Shown here one piece after another: positions 26,001 to 39,700 of a stretch of DNA of 64,000 nucleotides (its first letter is position 1; each line of letters starts with the position of its first letter). The position numbers and the translations under genes are program-made. Source of the stretch: Erythrocercus mccallii (taxonomy: Eukaryota > Chordata > Aves > Passeriformes > Dicruridae); assembly GCA_013397435.1 (NCBI GenBank), contig VZRG01000204.1, positions 62,001-126,000 of the forward strand, written 5' to 3'. The notes below the pieces were generated by a model that worked only from the letters and a program-made list of their open reading frames with translations, did no database searches and was not told where the DNA came from.

Positions 26001-27475
26001 GAAAATGCTAGAAAAAAGTTTACTATTACAACAATGCTGCCACCTGGTAACCTAAGGTGTAATAGCAGATGAAACATTCATTGTTCCCAGTCTTGAACAT
26101 AACAATACGTTTGAAATGTTACTTCAAATAACATTAAAAATCACGAAATTGGCGAAGTTATTATTAGATTTGGATCATTTCCCTGCATCAGATTAAATCC
26201 TCATAGCTGTGTTTCATTGTGGGGAAGGAGTGAGACCCAAGCCCTTTGAAAGGTTTCAAGTCAAAGCAAATAGCCAAGATTTCCTGACTCCCAGTGAAAT
26301 ACCTCAGGCACAAGATAGTCAAATACATATCATGGTGACTTGTGCTCCACTAGAAAGAGAGGCAATGGAAAATAAGCACAGGTGACATCCTGCCCATCTT
26401 CCTCATTCAAGGGAGTTTGGCCCCAAATCAGGAGAGGTATCAGCAGTGTTCCTTGCATTTGTCCTATCAGCCTACCAAGGGAGTCACATGTGAAAGACAG
26501 GCACAGGGACTGATGAACTGCTTGCACGCTGGTCTATTCTGAACTTTGTGCCAAAAGATGAAATCCTTTAAAAATGAGGGGTTTACAGGATAGTAAAGCT
26601 GGGGGGAAAAAAGGACAACCACACCTTTTTTTTAAATTATTTTGTCAATACTAGTGGTGGCTAAAATATGCTAAATATTTGGCCTCCAGAGTTTTTCTGA
26701 AAAGTTTAAAACTCAAAATTGATAAACCATCATGATGATAAAAGAATGATTGTCCAGTTACTATTTTGCCATATGCTAAATATATGAATAAACAAAAAGC
26801 AATGATTAGACTATGAAATGTCCATACAAGAATAATTTTCTAGTGAGATTTTCCTCCAGGCTTTTTCTATATGATTAAGCAAAATTGAAATGTCTAGTGG
26901 TATAAAACAGAACCTTGGAACTATTTTTAAAATGATATTTAAAAGAAGAAAAAAAAACTTGCTAGTTATCAAGAAATGTATGCTGTGGATCAAGTGGGTG
27001 GATGGGGAGGGAGGACTACAACTATTTAAGTAGTGTCATGCTTTCTACTTGTGACTGCAAATGTCAGTAATACGCGTCTCTGCAAAAGAAAGTGCTTCCC
27101 TTAAGGTTCAGCAAGTTCCACAAATACAGTCTTCAGTAGAAGAGCTAAAATAAGAAACAAGAAAAACAGTTTCTGAGGGGCTGTTCAGCTCTGACCCAAT
27201 TATGACAAAAACAAAAACTGAAATAAGTAGTAAGAATGTAAGCAAATGCACACTTAGAGTAAGCAGGAACCAGCACACAGGAGATGTAACTGTCAGATCT
27301 AGTTTGCTGAATGTGCTCTAAGCATGGCAGTGTTGGACTTCTTTGTGCAATACATGCCTGGAGCTAGAAAATGCACTGTACGCATGTGCAGCATCATATT
27401 ATGCTCTGGTTTATACCAACAGATCAGTGGTAGCCAGTCTTGGGTGGCTCGAGCTCCCTGGCTCCTGGAACTTGG

Positions 27476-27528
27476 CTATATTTATCCCAGCTGATGTAGC
27501 CTGTCAAGCGTGTCCTGCTGTTGATAAG
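27476..27528 (+). promoter_or_regulatory. Candidate MYBPC3 core promoter
   Basis: About 200 nt upstream of the MYBPC3 ATG lies a TATA-like and near-MEF2 word CTATATTTAT (27476-27485), a CAGCTG E-box (27488-27493) and a GATAAG (27523-27528). The placement fits a transcription start near 27,505-27,520, but an upstream noncoding exon cannot be excluded because ctgctttccag at about 27,643-27,653 resembles a splice acceptor. Confidence 0.4.
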
Positions 27529-27571
27529 GTGCCATAGTTGACAACAGTGGGGGATCAAGGGGAGGAGCAGC

Positions 27572-27688
27572 ATGGGGGCTTCCATTGAGTGGTTCTTTAG
27601 GGGTCTCAAAAGCCCTGCAGTCACATTCCTGAGTAGCTCATACCCTGCTTTCCAGATACAACTGGGAGCTTCATCAGGAACAAAGTGA
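27572..27688 (+). promoter_or_regulatory. Upstream ORF in the MYBPC3 leader (38 codons)
   Basis: ATG at 27572 opens a frame of 38 codons closed by TGA at 27686-27688, only 2 nt before the MYBPC3 ATG (27691). If the leader is unspliced and starts upstream of 27572, ribosomes would meet this AUG first; the short distance would disfavour reinitiation and lower translation. It is conditional on the transcription start and on no splice at 27,653. Confidence 0.35.
27624..27630 (+). promoter_or_regulatory. M-CAT element (CATTCCT)
   Basis: Exact M-CAT heptamer, the TEAD-binding element of many cardiac and skeletal muscle promoters, 61 nt upstream of the MYBPC3 start codon. Likely within the 5' UTR or first intron depending on the start site. 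Confidence 0.3.
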
Positions 27689-27690
27689 AG

Positions 27691-27715
27691 ATGCCAGAAC
27701 CTGTAAAGAAAACAG
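27691..27715 (+). CDS. MYBPC3: MYBPC3 coding exon 1 (start codon)
   Basis: ATG CCA GAA CCT GTA AAG AAA ACA G followed by gtaagg. MPEPVKKT matches the vertebrate N-terminus (MPEPGKKP in human). The start context is A at -3 and C at +4. Leaves in phase 1. Confidence 0.95.
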
Positions 27716-30700
27716 GTAAGGATCATAACTGACAGACAAAACTAAGAACAGCTTGACAGGGAAAAACATGAGTAGATTATGTATTCTAGAGAAATGAGAT
27801 GCCTCAAAGGAAAAAAATAGACAGGAAAAAAGAAAATTTATTTTATTAAGTTATAAATGTAGGAGATATTGAGTGATTTTGCAGATGAATCACTGACTGC
27901 TTTGATAACCCTCAGCCACAGAATTTTCTCAAGAGACTATGGATGAGAAAAAAATAGAGGTAAAATACATATAATTCTCAGATGCTTTTAATTTCTCATT
28001 TCCTTTCCTAGCTACCTTTAAGACTCTGGAAAAAAAAATTATAAAGGCTTGTAGTCTCTCTCTTGGACAGTTAAATAGAATAAACTTCTCCTGCTTTTAT
28101 TTTGGGGTTGAGGATTTTTTCCCCTGAGAATTTGTAGAAGCATTACTGGCAAAATTTGATGGTATTTATTGTTAATGAAATCTCTGTGAAAATGAAAGCA
28201 AACAGTACCTGGTTTGAAGTTTATTCTTTCTAGTTCTTTCAACCACTGACAATAGAACTCTAGGGAAAAAAAAGGCAACATTTTACTGTGAAGAATACAT
28301 GACAATGTCTTTTCCCTCACCCTCCTTCATCCTTTCCCCTTGAGCCAGAAGATAACGAGCCCTTTTCAGAAAGCCAAGGTCACAGATCCAGAGAGAAAAT
28401 CCCAGGGAAGTATTTCAGATTTATGAATGTTTTAATTTAAAATCTTCAAATAAGGAATCACTGAGGCTGCCCACATAGAGGAGACCTAGGATGGGGTGCA
28501 AGGTGCAATGATCTGGTGCTTTGAGGAGGAAGACAGCCTGGGTAGAGAAGGTAGAGAGAGTTTGACTTCAGGACACCTGCAGAGAAAGATGCCTCAGGAG
28601 CACACTGTCTCCACAAGTAACTTTGGACTGAAAAAAGCTGAACTTATGATTGTTTGTCAACTGTGAACATATTCAGTCATCAAGCCTAGAGAAAAGCCTT
28701 GTGTTAAATCTGGGATTCTGCACTTTAGAGCTGTCACTTCATTGATGCCAGTGCATACCCAGAATCACCACTACCTGAATTACAGTACAAGGTGCACATG
28801 TTTTTAATAATGTGCAGTTTCCAGAGTTAGCCAGTGAGAGCTGTGGAGACTTATTAATAATGGCTTTTGTGCTTTGCAAAAGCCTAAGCAGGCAGTGGTC
28901 TCCTCTCAGTTTGGCCAATGAGACAATCTCCTATGGTCACAATAACAAAAGAATAACTTGTTAAGAAGAACCTTCATTTGACCAAAATATTTGAAATCAG
29001 CCACTGCCAGAGGCAGACCCATTGCACACCCAGAGCTCTCCCATTACAAACTGCAAAGCACTAAAGCATGGTTAACTCCAACAAGATTCTTTGTGTTCCC
29101 TCTATATGATAACCCCAAAGCAAGAGTTGTGTCAGCAATACTTCCATTTTATTACAAATATAACATCATTTCATGTTCATGAGGCTGCCATTTCTAATGA
29201 AGTAGACTTGTATATAAAAAAGAAATATAATTAGATCCTGTAATTGTAGACAAAGACTTGAAAATATAACCTGCAAAGGTTCAGTAATCACCTCAAAAAT
29301 GAGAAAATCATTCTCATATTCTGCTTTTAAAGTCATATGATTTTAAGTTTTATTGAAATGTTTAATTGTTATGAATGCAGACAAAAATAAATACAACAGA
29401 GTAGGCAAAATTTGACACAAGGTGTGATCATCTTGGCATTATGACTTCTGATTTCTAATTAAACAATTAAACTGCCTTTAAATTAACATTTTCATTCTCT
29501 GTGGATGAGAGACAATGTCTCTGTGAAGATGCCCACTTTTGCTGGCTAATGGTGAAGAGAAATTCTATTCCAATTTATTTCTCCAGAGAAATCTAACAGG
29601 TGTCTAACATCACTAGTCCTACACAGTTCTTATGAACAAACCAGACCAAACACTGGGATTATCACAGCAGGGGGAGGAAAAGCTCTTGTTACCACTCTGA
29701 CCGAGACAGAACCACTCACATGCCCCATAACTTTTAGAGAGGATTGTTTCAGTCTCCCAGGAGACACTAATCCCTTTGGTTTTCTATTTCATGTTGTTTA
29801 TACAGTTCAAGCCATTTCAAGATGGGATAATGTTGAGCACAATCTCAGGAGGGCCAAATAACCCTTGGGTAATTCATACTTGGATAAATCACAATTCCTG
29901 CATTTCACACACTATAGAGTTAGATTGCTAAAGAGCCCAAAGAAGTCCCTAGTCTGTGTTATTGAAATTTGTGCACCTGGTGTATAGGCAAAAGAAAATT
30001 CTTCATGTCAAAGAATGATCAGAGATATTCTGCTTATATCTGCTGTTTTAACAGACCTTTTACATGTTAAAAGAAACAAACAGCAACAATAAACACCCCA
30101 AAACCCCAAATAAACACTTAAAATGGTGTGGTGAAGCAGATTTTCCAACAGACATTCTTTCACTTGGAACTCCCCAACTAAAATACTTCAGAATAAAGCA
30201 CTCCTCTACTTATTTCAAGAATGCCAAAAGAACTGTCTTAGCATTCTAGAAAATCTACACTATCCACAAGAACAACAGAATTCGTAAGACCTGTAAGAGT
30301 TTAGTGTCAGAGCAAACAATCAAACTTTGAAAAGCACCACTTTTTGCAGGATCCTGTTGCAGAAACTTTATTTTCTTCTCCCTTTGATTTAAACATTTCA
30401 TAGTTAATCTTTTTCAAAAGCTCACTGTTTGGAAAATTTTGATCATTTTTTTGTTGTGAAAATTCAGAAAGGTTAAAAATAACCTCAACCATTTCCCTAA
30501 CAATATTTTACGACATTAGGAGGAAATAGTTGACTTTTTAAACACCAAATTTAGTAGGTAAATGGGACTTAAAGGGAAGTGCGTGCATTATTATAGCTGG
30601 AAAAGGAGAATTCTATATTACTCACCTCTGAAAATCAGTCAACTTTCACTCACATATTTTATAGACTGAAGAGTCTAGATTTTGTAGTTCTGACTAGGAC

Positions 30701-33700
30701 ATTTCATCAAGAATTTACAAATAACTTGTAAGAACACAGAGGCTTCAATAATAATAATAATGCATAATGCAGAGTAAACTGCAGGATTCTAGTTGGAATG
30801 TGAGATCGTTCACATTTGCAAGCACCTAGCACAACAAAGTGCTGCAACATAGTTCTATGCACCACAGGAATGCAGAAAAACCCCTAAATTCATACAGACA
30901 TAGTCACCTTTTTTGTAAGTTAAGATTCAAACCAAGCTGAACATTACTCTCCCCCTTTTACAGAAAGGGATGTGAGGGATGCAGAGAGAGGTGACTGATT
31001 AGTGAAACTATTCCTCGCCTGTTGCTCATGTTGCAGGAATTTGCAATCTCAGCTGCTGGAGCAGGCAAGGAATGATAAGATTGAGTCTTTCAATAGCTTT
31101 TGGATCATGGAATGATTAAACTTGTAATTGCAAGAAGCCACTTAGGTTCTGACTGAGGAATGTGCAGCATCTTTATATAGTTCCTCAGAAAGGAATTTAC
31201 AAGCTCCATTATTGAAGTCTGCTTATCCTCAGTTTGGCTTTTAACTCGATGGAAGAGCGAATGATAGAGAAGCAAAATTAGATGCCAAGTGTAAGCAAAG
31301 ATCAATTTTCAACATGAAGTCTTAACAAATTAAAGAATTCCAAAAGATAATACTACCTTTGTAATATTAATTAAATATGTTGACCAACACTTATTTTAAC
31401 ACCACATACAGAGAATGTGTAGGAAGATACTTCAGCTTTGTGGGAGAAACCTGTGATTATTTTGTCTAATTTCACTCATCACAAATTTCTGCTGTAGTTT
31501 CTAGCATCTACATTCAACCAAATACATTAGATTCTCCTCAAGAATTTATACATTTAACAGGTTTTATTTCAGAAAGGCAGAAATATCATCTGAAAATGTC
31601 ATCTAACACACATTCTCCTCTACCACTCTATGTAGTTAAAAATCACTCTTGTAGAATCCACATTTCTTGCTCATTTTCATTTCACATAATTCACACATAC
31701 TTTGAAATTCCAGTATTTCAAGAATAGGTTTACAGCTGATGCTTGTGACTCTAAGCCAGATTATTTAGGCAATGTTGCTAGCAAATGAAATTACTTTGGT
31801 AATTTGAACATTATTTTAATATATACCTTACCTCCACTTTTTCTGACAATACTGAAATAAGAATTGCTCTTCTAGCTTCTAATACTAATTTTTACTCTTT
31901 TTAGAGATACAACAGTACTTAGCAGCTACCTACTAACAATTTAATGCTGTATGAAGACAACAGAAAAACAGTCTCTGCCTCAAAACACTCATAAAATAAA
32001 AGCCCAGGAAATAGACAGAGAGTTCAACAAGAGAGTAAAGGAAACAATTATTAGTACAATAGATATAAATCCTGGTAGTAGTTTAGCCATTTCTTGGATT
32101 TTGCATAGGAGAGTAGGAAAAAGACTTGAGGCATAACAGTAAACTTGTTTGATGATGGCTGTTAGAAGGACATTGCTTCAAAGCAGGTCAGAAAGTAAAG
32201 GAGAAAGCATTAAGGTGCTAGTTTGAAGGTTTAATAAATGGCAGCAGAATGAAGGCAGAACACTGGTTTTGTTACTTTATTTAGGTGACTATTACAGACT
32301 ATTAGTTTTGGAAGTGAAATTATTTCATTCTAGTTTAATTTGGACCAAATCAAATGTATTTTATTTTTCTTCATCCTCCTGATTGAAAGACCTAATAAAT
32401 TTTCAAAATGTAATCTGATCACAGACCTCCAAACAGAGGTTTTTATTACTGACCAATTAAGCTGTAACTCATGTAACATATATAGTGTTATGGCTGATGT
32501 GTACATCTTCAGGTGTTTCAAGAGTTTTAGAAGATGCAAGTTCTGGTAGCTGCAGCCTTAACCACCAAAAAGTTTCTGCAAGATAAATGCAGACCACATA
32601 CAGCTGTTTCCTCTTCTGCCTGCAGTAAAATTTGCTGGTTTACACTACTCAAAAATTATGTGACTGAGTTTGCATTATGGAAGCTAGAAATGATTAGGAA
32701 TGCCTGGATTATGAGAGGTGAAGTGTTGAAAAATGGGTTAGTAAAAAGTGGCCCTAGGTTCATTTTCTTTTATTAGCTTCATGTCCTTCTTCTCTCCCTC
32801 TATTAAATCCCAGCAACACCAATTCCATCCCCACTAAACACACACACAGAGCACCTTCAATACTTTCTGTCCTCATCAGCACTGGTAACTCACATGGGTC
32901 TCTGCTCTCTCTCCAGAACTGCCATGGTGTGCTAATCCTATTATGTCTCTTTTCTCTCCCCTTGTGGGCTGGGTTAGAACACATCAGGAATCAGAGAGTT
33001 AACACGGTGGGCAGCAGAGGACAAGGGGTGCCCCAGCCCTACAGATCCTAACTGCATGGGCACCTGGAGAAACACAGGACAGTGTTTGAGATCTGTCAGT
33101 GGCTGGCAGACACATTCCACAAGATCACACAAGAGGTGTCACAGTCATTGGGCTTTCCACAGCCTCATGGTGACGGTCATATTCAAGAGTGTTTAGAGTA
33201 TGGGATGGATATATAGAACTCAGAGAGGTATATCTGGGTAGAAGCCAAACACTGAAGTGTGAGAGATTGTCTGATGGGGAATATGTTTCTGATAAAAGCA
33301 GGCAAAAGTGTCATTCTCAGTACAGACCAGAAGTTTTGGATGGTGGTGTTTAGGAGTATTCCTATAATGGAGGAAATACCCAAATTAGATTTGTATAACT
33401 GCATGAGAAAAAGAAAACTTCTGGTCCACTTGGGTTTACACATTACTTAAAGTAGCAGCCACAGTGAAAGTGGAGGAATAACTGAATTCTTTATTCTGTT
33501 AAGCAGCCCCTTTTTTTCCCCAAAATGAAAAATTATTCTCTTCACATGCTTGTTCAGCAATCTCTATTCTGCAGCAAAGTAATTTCCTGTAAAATCTCCA
33601 GCCCTACATCTTTCGTTTTCCTTTGCAAAAAGAGCAGTGAAAGATGAAAGAGAATACAGCTGGAGAGAGAAAAGCCACTCTGGACACTGTCCCGCACTGA

Positions 33701-36700
33701 CTGAATCTCAACTACAGGAAAAAGACTCAATTAAAACCCAAGTCTCCTTACCAGTTAAAAAGTGGGTACACAACAACTGTTCTTGCAGGCCTTTGTTCTC
33801 ATGGGAGATTTTGGGCTTTTCCAGTTCTGCACCTACTAGAAATTTTCACAATCATTTTAATTTGGAACTAAAGTGAGTCTTTTGGCAGGAAAGGGGGGAG
33901 GGGAGGGAATACAAGGAGTCTTACTTATAAACTTCTGCATATGTGTTTAGATTTCCTAAAGCTAGAAATGTTATGCAGTGGTGGAGATTTCTCACTGTGT
34001 TCTCGCCAACAATTTTGTTCTTGTTGAGTCATCTACAAAGCAAATGTAAGAAACCTAATCACTTTACAGAGTGCAGCAGATCACAGAGTTACTTCCAAGT
34101 ATGTGTGTCATGAAACCCTGACACTGTAGGCTGGAAGCTTTACAAATCACTTTGCTGTTAGGTAATTAATATATTTATAGATTCTTTTGTGATTAAATAG
34201 AAGAATGGTGATAATAGCACTCAAAGACTGAAAACATGTCTCTTTGTTGCTTTGTCTGTAGAATCGTAGGGAAAGGAGCCAGCTAGTCAGTAGTGGAGTG
34301 GGTCCTAGAACTGACCTGCCTGCCCACTGTGCAGAAGCCTGGCCAGCTTTACATGTCTTTCGAATCCTGCATGTCCAGCCTGCTGTGCACATAACTCTCC
34401 TGCAATTATTCAGGATCCACTGCATCAATGCACACCCTGCTGTTTTATTTACAGAAGTGCAAAACGGTGTTGAAAGGTGTGCGCTGGTAAGAGGCAGCCT
34501 GCTGCAGGGCACTACAGGATAGAGCCCTCTGTCCTACAAAGCACTACATTTTTAAAGAACTATTTAAAGAACCAGATTAGAAAAATCCCCAATTGTAAGC
34601 ATGCAGGAATATTTCACTCCCAGAGGAAATTTCCCACACTTTTAACAGGGTAGGAAAGCATGAAGAAGAATAAAACAGGAGGTCAGTCAAGGCTTTTCTA
34701 GGCTCATTGAAAACTAAAGTTGTGTTTTCAACAGAAATACAAAATGTGGGGGATAAGAAAAAGAAATTGAAAAAATGTAAATTTTTTTAATATAATGAAG
34801 AAACACAAAATTCAATATTTACTAAATTCTAAAGTATTTGTGGTTTATATTTTAACTGATGCTTAAGAATGATGCTCTGCAAAACTGATGCTCTGCAAAA
34901 CAATGCAAGAAGTAAGAATTGTATTATGACTAAAAACAAAAGGCCACCAGACGAAATCTTTGCAGGTATAACTCCATTAATGTCAACTAAATTATGCAGT
35001 CTGAAGACATGCTACAGGAACAGAGATTTTATAAAAAGAATAGATGGTATTATAAATAATATACCATTTACATGAACTAAAGCACCTGTTTGAACATGAA
35101 TATAAACTCTTTCTTTTAAAACGTTTTCATGCCATATTCCTTTCATTTTTATAAAGCAGAACTAAAAGTTCAAGGCTAATTATAACCACTGTCCTGTCAT
35201 TTGGAAGAGTTCTTGTGGCTGCCAGAAGAGGAGAGCCATAGACAATTTGCCACAGAGGTGACTGACAAAATTAGATGTGATGAAATTACTGGTATTTTAT
35301 AAAAATATAGCTATACAGTGGTGAGTCAATAGAAAGATGGCAGAATGGTGCACAAAAAAACCCATGCAGTGTATGAATCAGAATGTTAATTGCTGGTATT
35401 TTTGCATATGAATATAGCTCACAGCAATTAGCAAATGATAACAGATTTTATTAAGACAAAAACACAAGCATGAAACAAAAAACTTGATTCAAAATAAAGT
35501 TGAAGAAATATAAATAAATAAATCAGGTAAAGAAATTAGTAAAATAAGTTACTTTACTTAAACCTAATCCTGAGAGAGGATACTCATGGATCAAAATCAT
35601 GATACATTGCTTTCTTACATTTTCCTATCTGCTGTGCTACTTTGATTGCATACGAGTTAAAACATCATTTGCTTTACGCTTGTTCACCCTATATATTAAT
35701 AATTTCATTAATTCTTTTTATAAGCTTCCTAAGTGTTTCTTGGCACATTGAGGAAATATTTTAATCTACCTTGTAAGTAATTAGAAAACTAATTGTTGTA
35801 GGCAAGTACTTCAAATTTTAATGCTGAAGTAAACTTCTGAATACAAACAACAATTGATTGATCATTTTAGTTGTAATGAAATTACAAGGGTCATCACAGG
35901 AATGTGAATCCCTTTCCACTAAAGCCTTGATCAGTCAAAACAGGAGGACTAAAGTTGAACCATTAATTCATTGTGGTGTATTAGGGCACAGGTTACTGCA
36001 CAAAATACAGTGTTGTTGAAGAGCAAATCCTGATCCTCACTAACAACCGTATTAAGCAGCTGTTAGGACAAAATTCATAATTCTAGATCAAAGTGCGTGG
36101 CAAATTAATGTAGGCAGCTAGATATATAAGAATGTATACCATGCCATCTTGTCATAGAGCACAACATTCACTTAGGAAAAATCAGAGCTTGATGGGGGGA
36201 AAAGAAAGAGGAAGACAGGAAGTGAGGTGAATTTGCTCTCCATTCCACTTTATTTCATGACAGTGTGGAGGAGATATAACATCTCAGTGAGACACAGAAC
36301 TTGATAAAGTCAAAGAATTCCACAACTTCTCTGTGGAAAGTGTTGTAATTTATATCTTGCATGGGCAGATGGGAGAGAAAGGAGACAGCTGCTGCAGCCA
36401 CAACAGCTGACTGCACCAGATATGCCACAATTGCAAAACAGATTTTAGCGAGCCCTCTCTCTTTTTTTAGTTTCTGCGTTTACCAAGAAGCCAAAGACAA
36501 CAGAGGTGACAGCCGGAAACACAGCTGTGTTTGAAGCAGAGACAGAAAAATCTGGCATCAAGGTGAAATGGCAGCGAGCTGGCACAGAAATTACTGAAAG
36601 TGAAAAATATGTCATCAAGACAGAAGGCAACAAGCATTCACTGACAATCAATAACGTAGGAAAAGAAGATGATGTGACATATGCTGTAATAGCTGGAAGT

Positions 36701-39700
36701 TCCAAGGTCAAATTTGAACTCAAGGTCAAGGAACCAGGTATAGCATTTCCTAAGCAATTCTGGTTTCATCAGTATTTCCAGTCCCACATGCACTTTCCTG
36801 AATAAGGCCCATGGAAATTAGTCCATTTTAACACTGTAAAATTTCTCTACCAGAAATACTTCTGTTTTGCCCAATTATTTGAAGTACTTATGTATATTAA
36901 GCTGAGGAATACATTTCCTGTGGCTAAGACACCTCTTTCCAGGTGTCAGAAGTCCACAGAGAGGAGATCATAGGGGAAATGTTAATGTACATCTTTAGAA
37001 TTCTGTCAGGCTTCTACACTTAACTACTGAAAAGCAAAGCGAAGCTAATCTAACCCTCACCCTGACCTAAACTAAGATGCCTGATCTTAGGATTGGTATT
37101 TTCTTATAATAGTTTAGCTTAAATACAAAACTGTAACGACTGACTAAACATTTACAAGTTCTACTGTAATTTTCCTAGAAGCTTATACATTCCCCAAAAT
37201 TGTCTCAAAATCTCCTGCTACCAAAAATGCATATTTCAAGAGGGTCTTGAATATGAAGAGTAACCTTTGTATTATTTTTATATGTCTCATTATTACTACC
37301 TTCCTATGCATTAAAAGACCAGTTACAGGGAAGTTTCAATAGCTTTCCCAGGCTTTTCCTGGGAATAAATCTGAAGAGTCAAATTCCCTGGAATTTTCTC
37401 ATGAAAAAAAAATCTGAAGATGCTTAGGATAGATGAAGTCACTCATTTTTTGAAACATTTTGACCTTCCAGATCCCTTTTTCCTCTCAAAAATTATATCC
37501 ATTTACCACTTCTGGTATTTGGCTTTGCTTTTTAACTTGGTGAAAAGCCTCAGGCTCAGGTTGTTTATATCACTTCCTTGTCTTTGCTATCACTGTTTGT
37601 TCTAGCAGCCTGATGATACCTTGTGAGACCTTCTGGTCAGCTGAAAAGAAGCTGAGGAATGTTTAACATGATTCAAGATGTCCTGTTCCATATGCAAAGA
37701 CAGGGCATGACAGATTATGTGTAAGGGGAAATCTTGGTATGGATTAGGACAATTTGACAGCTGTCAGAGCATGCAGAAACATGGTCCTGCTGACTATCTC
37801 ATCCTAAGAGCAAACTGGTCCATATTGTACTTATTCTATTTTCTTCACTGTCTTTCAGGTTAGTTCCACGTAGAGCCTGCTACAGGCAGATAACTTGCAA
37901 ATAATGCTATGGAGCACAGGGGAGTAGAGTGTGTAATGTTACAGAGTAACTGGATTGCCCATTATTATTTGGAAGTGGCTCCACTACCTAAAGGGGAAAA
38001 ATATCTTGCTGCAACTGATCTATTTCAAGAAATTCTACCTCCCTCCATCTGCTCCAGTTGCTCACTCCTACTCCATTTTCAGACAATTCTGTCTTTTCCA
38101 TTGTGCCAAATGCATTTGCCTGAATTTGTCTCTGAGGTCATGGTTTAATTGAGAGGATACAAACTTCCATAAGGCAGGGGAAGAAATTACAGATGGATTT
38201 TTAAAATAGTTTATCCATATGGTTTACTAGTAGTGTCTAGAGCTTTTTCCAGGCTGCACACAACAATAGCTTTTGTAACACTACATTCCAACAGCATTGT
38301 TAAACAAAATCTCATAAATAAGCAAACTGTTTACAAAGATAATAATTACATCATTTTTCATTACTTTTTCTGTTTAGACTACTGATGTTTGCAACAAATA
38401 ATAGCATTATTCATCAGCTGACAAGTTTCTACACATCGAGACTATAGAATTTAAAAAAACAGGCATCAGTTCTTTCTGAGCTCAGCAAAAGAAAAAGCCT
38501 CATCATCCAGCTTCAATGGGCCTCTTCTGCTTCCAGCACATCCCCTAAGCTCTAGGAAACAACAGCTAATTTCTTTGCATTTCCTAACATATATTAAAGG
38601 CTGTTCTGCAAAATTTCTTAAGAAAGAAAGAGGAAATATGACTTTCTCTAATCTTGGCTGCATTAATTTCCAGAAAAGAGTGAGACAGTCACTCCTGCAG
38701 AAGTTGTTCCAGCCCCAGCTGTCTCAGAGTCACCTGCTGCACCAGCAGAAAGCAGCCAAAACACAGAAGGTAATGGAGAATTAACATTGTCATCAAGTCT
38801 GGTTTATTAGCAGAAGGGAAGAACATACACGGGGACTCAGAGTGAAATAGAGGCAGTAGATGAAAGCAGATCATAAAGAATAAGGAATCTCAGAGACAGA
38901 AGGAATCTATTGAGATATTTTAAAATTAATTAACTAATTAGCTATGTATTTTGATGCAAAAAATTCTAAATAGTAATTATGATGTTTATTTCAGTTTCAT
39001 CTGCTGAGACACAACCAGAAGAACCTCTGGACCCCATTGGGCTCTTTGTGGCACGACCACAGGATGGAGAAGTTACTGTTGGTGAGTGCAAAATGTTAGT
39101 GCAAAGTGAAGTTTGTAAACTACCTGGTGCTTGACTATTAGCTCTCCAAGTACATGGTTACAGCAGTGATATAACAGATAAACATTATTCATAATCTTAC
39201 TTTGATCTACTTCTCCTACAAGGTGGAAACATTACATTCACTGCCAAAGTTGCAGGTGAGAGCCTGCTGAAGAAGCCATCAGTGAAATGGTTCAAAGGAA
39301 AGTGGATGGACCTGGGAAGCAAAGTGGGGAAACACCTCCAGCTACATGACAATTATGATCGAAATACCAAGGTACAATTGGCAGAATAGAGTTCTCAGTC
39401 TTCTAGGTGCTGATCTTTAATGTGAGGAAAATATAAACTAAAACAGGAATGTTTTGATGTTAAGGTAACCAAAGCAACACACAAGGCTATACTCATCCAT
39501 AGAAGTCTGTATTTGGACCACAGAGATAAGAGACAAGCTCTACATATGGACCCTTGGATACTTATCTATGAAATGATAAAACCTCCGAAGGACTGGGGGA
39601 GTAGTTTTGCACTCCTGCACTTTGCACTGCAGGATTCCCTTCATCTTCCCCTCAAGAAACCTGGTATATTTAAGAGACAACTATAATCAGGCAGCTATTC

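Larger units (their letters stand above)
18626..27475. other. SPI1-MYBPC3 intergenic spacer (about 8.9 kb)
   Basis: No coding gene or structural RNA was recognised. Contents listed separately: CR1 fragments at 22.7 and 24.4-24.7 kb, a possible LTR at 24.9-25.1 kb and an AT minisatellite at 25.85-26.0 kb. A purine-rich stretch (about 22,960-23,110) and a pyrimidine-rich stretch (about 23,600-23,940) produce open frames by composition alone. Confidence 0.7.

Noticed and set aside
36445..36729. 94-codon minus-strand frame opposite MYBPC3 exon 2
   Set aside because: Antisense shadow of the C0 Ig exon.
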